Of a stretch of 64,000 nt of DNA, positions 61,152-64,000 are shown in pieces (within the stretch, counting starts at the first letter, position 1; each line of letters starts with the position of its first letter). The DNA is from Bacillus sp. ISL-37 (lineage in GTDB: Bacteria > Bacillota > Bacilli > Bacillales > Cytobacillaceae). The stretch lies in contig NZ_JAGGQL010000016.1 of assembly GCF_018613315.1 (NCBI RefSeq), positions 1-64,000 of the forward strand, read 5' to 3'. The notes under the pieces were generated by a model, which was not told the origin of the DNA, made no database searches, and saw only the letters and a list, made by a program, of their open reading frames with translations. The translations under genes were made by a program, and so were the position numbers.

Positions 61152-64000
61152 TTATATCTGGTCTAGTTCAAGCAGATGCCCGCCGTCGAAGAAATACAAA
61201 TACTTCTCTTCAACAGGCTGCTTCCATACTTGTTCGATTGCTTTGGCATACAAACTGATTTGGATTCGATACCGTTCTTCCAGAATCGGCTTTGCCTGTT
61301 CGAAACCACCTTTATAACGGTCATGGATGCCATCCGTTTTAAAATCAAGGAGAACTGTTCCTTTTTCATCCTGGAAAATACAGTCCACTACCCCCTGGAT
61401 AAAAATCGGCTCGTTTTCTTCCTGCCAATCAGGATATACTTCTTTTGACGGCAATGACAGATAAAAAGGTACCTCCCGGCTGACTTTTTCCGCAGTCAAC
61501 AGGCGTTTGCCAATGTCCGTTTCAAAAAAGGCAAGTATCCATTTCTTATCGACAGCATCGCGTTGCTCTGGGAAAAGCAGCTCCTTCTTCACCATCTTCT
61601 CCAGTTGGAACTCGAGTGAAGCTTCCGTTACTGGCTGGTTAAGATCGATATGCTGCATGACCATATGCATCGCTGTTCCCCGTTCTGCAGGTGTAAGCTT
61701 TTTCTCCTGCATGAATCTTGGCCTGTTGAGGATTGGTTTTGAGAACCTCCTGACAATCTGCGTACCGCTCTCTTCATCCCTGGTTTCGTGGTTGCGCTTC
61801 AGCTCGGTAACGGACTGTTTGGAACGGTGGTTTGCCGCTTCCTTGAAGTGATAATTCCATGAAAGCTGCCTGTGCACTGTTTCTGCTAGTTGAGATTCTT
61901 TGTTTACAGATTTCCCTGCTTCAACAAGATCCATCAGACTTTCGTGCTCTTCGGTTTTCTCGTCACCATATGAAGCAATTTCCTCTGCTTTGATGGTTTC
62001 GATTTTCCAGCGGGAAGAATGTCTTGTAATATCTTCCCCCAGTCCCGGATGAAGGGAAACCTCACTTCCCCTGATGTAGTCACAATCCTGGTGGCGGATA
62101 ACCGCTGGGCCAATCCAGTCAATAAAGCCCGAAGCTGACGCCCTTAAATATTCATCCAGCAGCCAGTCAGGATGGCTTGCCTCGTCCTGCCATTTACTGA
62201 TCGTTTTTTCAGCATCCTTGACCGATCCTATCAAGTACAGCTTTTCCTTGGCACGCGTCAAGGCAACGTATAGTACTCTCATTTCCTCTGCCAGCATTTC
62301 CATCTTATGCTTGCGCTTGAAGGCCAACTGCGGCAAGGAAGGATAGGAAATTCGCTTCTCAGGATTGATATATTTTGCCGCGAAACCAAACTCTTTATCG
62401 AGCATGTAGAATTTCTTCAGGTCCATCGTATTGAAATTGCGGGCCAGACCGGCAACGAAGACTACCGGGAACTCAAGTCCCTTGCTGCTGTGGATCGTCA
62501 TGATCCTGACGACATCTTCCTGTTCTCCAAGAGCCCTGGCGGCACCCAGGTCGTCGCCTCGCTCCCTCATCCGCTCAATGAATCGCAAAAAGCGGAACAA
62601 GCCGCGGAAACTCGTTGCTTCATATTGTCTCGCGCGATCATATAATGCTCGCAAGTTTGCCTGGCGTTGCTTGCCTCCTGGCATCCCGCCGGCAAAATCG
62701 AAGAAACGGGTTTCCCTGTATAATTGCCAGATCAAATCAGATACAGAACCCTGTCTTGCTGAAGTCCTCCAGCTCTTTAAGCTTTCGAAGAAGCGACTTG
62801 TCTTCTCATGCAATTCTTCATTTTCCGGCAACGGCTTTTGAAGGCAGAATGCTGTCAATGCCTCATAGAAAGAACCGCGTTTCTGGCTGACCCTGATGAT
62901 GGCAAGCTCTTCTTCATCCAGTCCGACAATCGGGGATCTCAGGACTGCAGCCAGAGGGATATCCTGATAAGGATTGTCGATCACCTTCAACAAGGAAATC
63001 ATGATCGCTACCTCTGTTGCCTGGAAATAACCAGTGGAAAGGTTTGCGTAAATCGGGATGCCCTGCTGCTTGAACTCCTCCATGATTTGCGGCGCCCATG
63101 TCATCGAGCGGAGGAGTATGACGATATCACGGTAGTTGACGGGTTTTGATGTCTTAGTCTTTGGGTTGTAAACACCCCGACGCTCTTCTACCATATCCTT
63201 AATATGCTTCGCCATCAGCCTTGCTTCGAGCTGGGATTGTTCCAGGTCGTCTGCGTCGAATTCATCTGCTGCCGTTTCGCTATCTTCCCCAGGGTCACTT
63301 TCTGATGATGCGCCCTCGCTTTTATCAATCAAGAGCAGCTCCACAGGGAACTCGTCATCTTCAGGATATGGCGCTCCTTTTTTCAGCTCAGCATTCTCAT
63401 CGTAATGAATCTCGCCCACCTTGATGCCCATGATTTGCTTGAATAAATAATTGGTCCCATCAAGAACCTCCCTGCGGCTCCGGAAGTTCTTGGCAAGGTC
63501 TATTTTCAATCCTGTTCCTTCGCCATTCGATGTGAACCTGTTGTATTTACCCAGGAACAGATTAGGTTCAGCAAGACGGAACTTGTAGATCGACTGCTTT
63601 ACATCACCAACCATGAACAAGTTTCCTGATGTCTCCCCTTCAGCTGTCACAAGCTGGAGGATCGCTTCCTGTACCATGTTCGTATCCTGGTATTCATCCA
63701 CGAGCACTTCCTTGAATTTATTGCGATAGGCGAGTGCTGCTTCAGAAGGTTTAGATTCACCTGCAGGGAATTCTTCCTCCGAATCCGATTTTGCTGTAAG
63801 AATCTCCAATGTATAATGCTCAAGGTCCGAGAAATCAACAAGGCCACGCTCCTGCTTCATTTCTCCAAACCGGTGCGAGAATTCTTTTACAAGATCAATC
63901 AGAACAGCGATCAATGGCTTCATTTCCTGCATATCCCTCAGAAAGCTTTCAGGTTTTCGTGAAAATAATTCCCCTCTCAAATCCTGGACGATTTTCTTTG
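61152..64000 (-). CDS. addA: ATP-dependent helicase/nuclease subunit AddA, 5' end outside window
   Basis: About 949 C-terminal residues of AddA (normally about 1230), open through the right edge: the frame continues upstream past the TTG at 63980 (KKIVQDL precedes it). AddAB processes double-strand breaks for RecA. Visible are the Walker B segment VDEYQDTN, motif III MVGDVKQSIYKFR, motif V/VI IHSSKGLEFPVVFV and YVALTRAKEKLYL, and the C-terminal RecB-type nuclease with GVVDCIFQDEKGTVLLDFKTD. The Walker A lies outside the window. addB is expected further right. Confidence 0.96.
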   Translation of the reverse strand, partial: KKIVQDLRGELFSRKPESFLRDMQEMKPLIAVLIDLVKEFSHRFGEMKQERGLVDFSDLEHYTLEILTAKSDSEEEFPAGESKPSEAALAYRNKFKEVLVDEYQDTNMVQEAILQLVTAEGETSGNLFMVGDVKQSIYKFRLAEPNLFLGKYNRFTSNGEGTGLKIDLAKNFRSRREVLDGTNYLFKQIMGIKVGEIHYDENAELKKGAPYPEDDEFPVELLLIDKSEGASSESDPGEDSETAADEFDADDLEQSQLEARLMAKHIKDMVEERRGVYNPKTKTSKPVNYRDIVILLRSMTWAPQIMEEFKQQGIPIYANLSTGYFQATEVAIMISLLKVIDNPYQDIPLAAVLRSPIVGLDEEELAIIRVSQKRGSFYEALTAFCLQKPLPENEELHEKTSRFFESLKSWRTSARQGSVSDLIWQLYRETRFFDFAGGMPGGKQRQANLRALYDRARQYEATSFRGLFRFLRFIERMRERGDDLGAARALGEQEDVVRIMTIHSSKGLEFPVVFVAGLARNFNTMDLKKFYMLDKEFGFAAKYINPEKRISYPSLPQLAFKRKHKMEMLAEEMRVLYVALTRAKEKLYLIGSVKDAEKTISKWQDEASHPDWLLDEYLRASASGFIDWIGPAVIRHQDCDYIRGSEVSLHPGLGEDITRHSSRWKIETIKAEEIASYGDEKTEEHESLMDLVEAGKSVNKESQLAETVHRQLSWNYHFKEAANHRSKQSVTELKRNHETRDEESGTQIVRRFSKPILNRPRFMQEKKLTPAERGTAMHMVMQHIDLNQPVTEASLEFQLEKMVKKELLFPEQRDAVDKKWILAFFETDIGKRLLTAEKVSREVPFYLSLPSKEVYPDWQEENEPIFIQGVVDCIFQDEKGTVLLDFKTDGIHDRYKGGFEQAKPILEERYRIQISLYAKAIEQVWKQPVEEKYLYFFDGGHLLELDQI

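Noticed and set aside
63978-63980. TTG at 63980 as the true start of AddA
   Set aside because: The frame stays open to the window edge and the known family is about 280 residues longer; the gene is simply cut by the window.

Overview
The window looks like a chromosomal segment of a spore-forming, facultatively anaerobic Bacillaceae (Bacillus sensu lato; a Mesobacillus/Cytobacillus-type genome would fit, but the genus is an inference). Evidence: a complete gerPABCDEF spore-germination operon, asnO, CtsR-, ArgR- and Fnr-type sites of the Bacillus kind, GGAGG ribosome binding sites, and gene order that I recall from the B. subtilis addA-yis-yit-arg-yjzC region, here read from its far end to its near end. 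No rRNA, tRNA, CRISPR array, prophage or intact insertion sequence was found.

Layout. 1-4.1 kb: clpB with a textbook CtsR operator, yjzC, and uppP with a structured leader. 4.5-14 kb: the arginine operon argC-argJ-argB-argD-carA-carB-argF on the minus strand with ArgR boxes. 14.2-26.6 kb: an anaerobic-respiration block: two cysteine-bearing Fnr regulators, ywiC, a short NarI-like membrane protein, moeA-mobB, ric, cardiolipin synthase, moaA, a NarK transporter fused to a PAS domain, and a NirJ/AhbD-like radical SAM protein. Six promoters in this block carry an Fnr-type site centred exactly 41.5 bp upstream of the start point predicted from the -10 box. 26.9-34.3 kb: conserved yitW-V-U, an Ipi-like secreted protein, yitT, yitS, yitL(cvfB), yitK and three tiny genes. 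34.5-36.2 kb: CoA-disulfide reductase with rhodanese domain behind a CstR-like operator. 36.7-46.4 kb: a stress-type SDR, then a maltodextrin locus (LacI regulator, surface amylase, mdxG-F-E transporter, cytoplasmic maltogenic amylase). 46.8-57.8 kb: MATE exporter, asnO, a hypothetical gene, an EAL phosphodiesterase with degenerate GGDEF, yisL, yisK, a P-loop kinase, a DUF418 protein and an acyl-CoA ligase. 58-64 kb: gerP operon, yisB and the 3' part of addA, which runs off the right edge.

The genes work as modules. Fnr would switch on nitrate/nitrite transport (narK), molybdenum cofactor synthesis (moaA, moeA-mobB) and Fe-S/NO damage repair (ric) together when oxygen falls. The maltodextrin genes cover extracellular cleavage, uptake and cytoplasmic breakdown under one LacI-type repressor.

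The least expected signal is in the gaps. Four unrelated tandem-repeat arrays sit after gene 3' ends with unit lengths of 51, 52, 52 and 52 bp, and a fifth has 21-bp units: close to five and two turns of B-DNA. Two larger palindromic mosaic elements (19130-19536 and 26685-26934) also occupy intergenic space. All sequence matches, spacings and repeat periods were counted by hand; functions rest on remembered family features and not on a database search.
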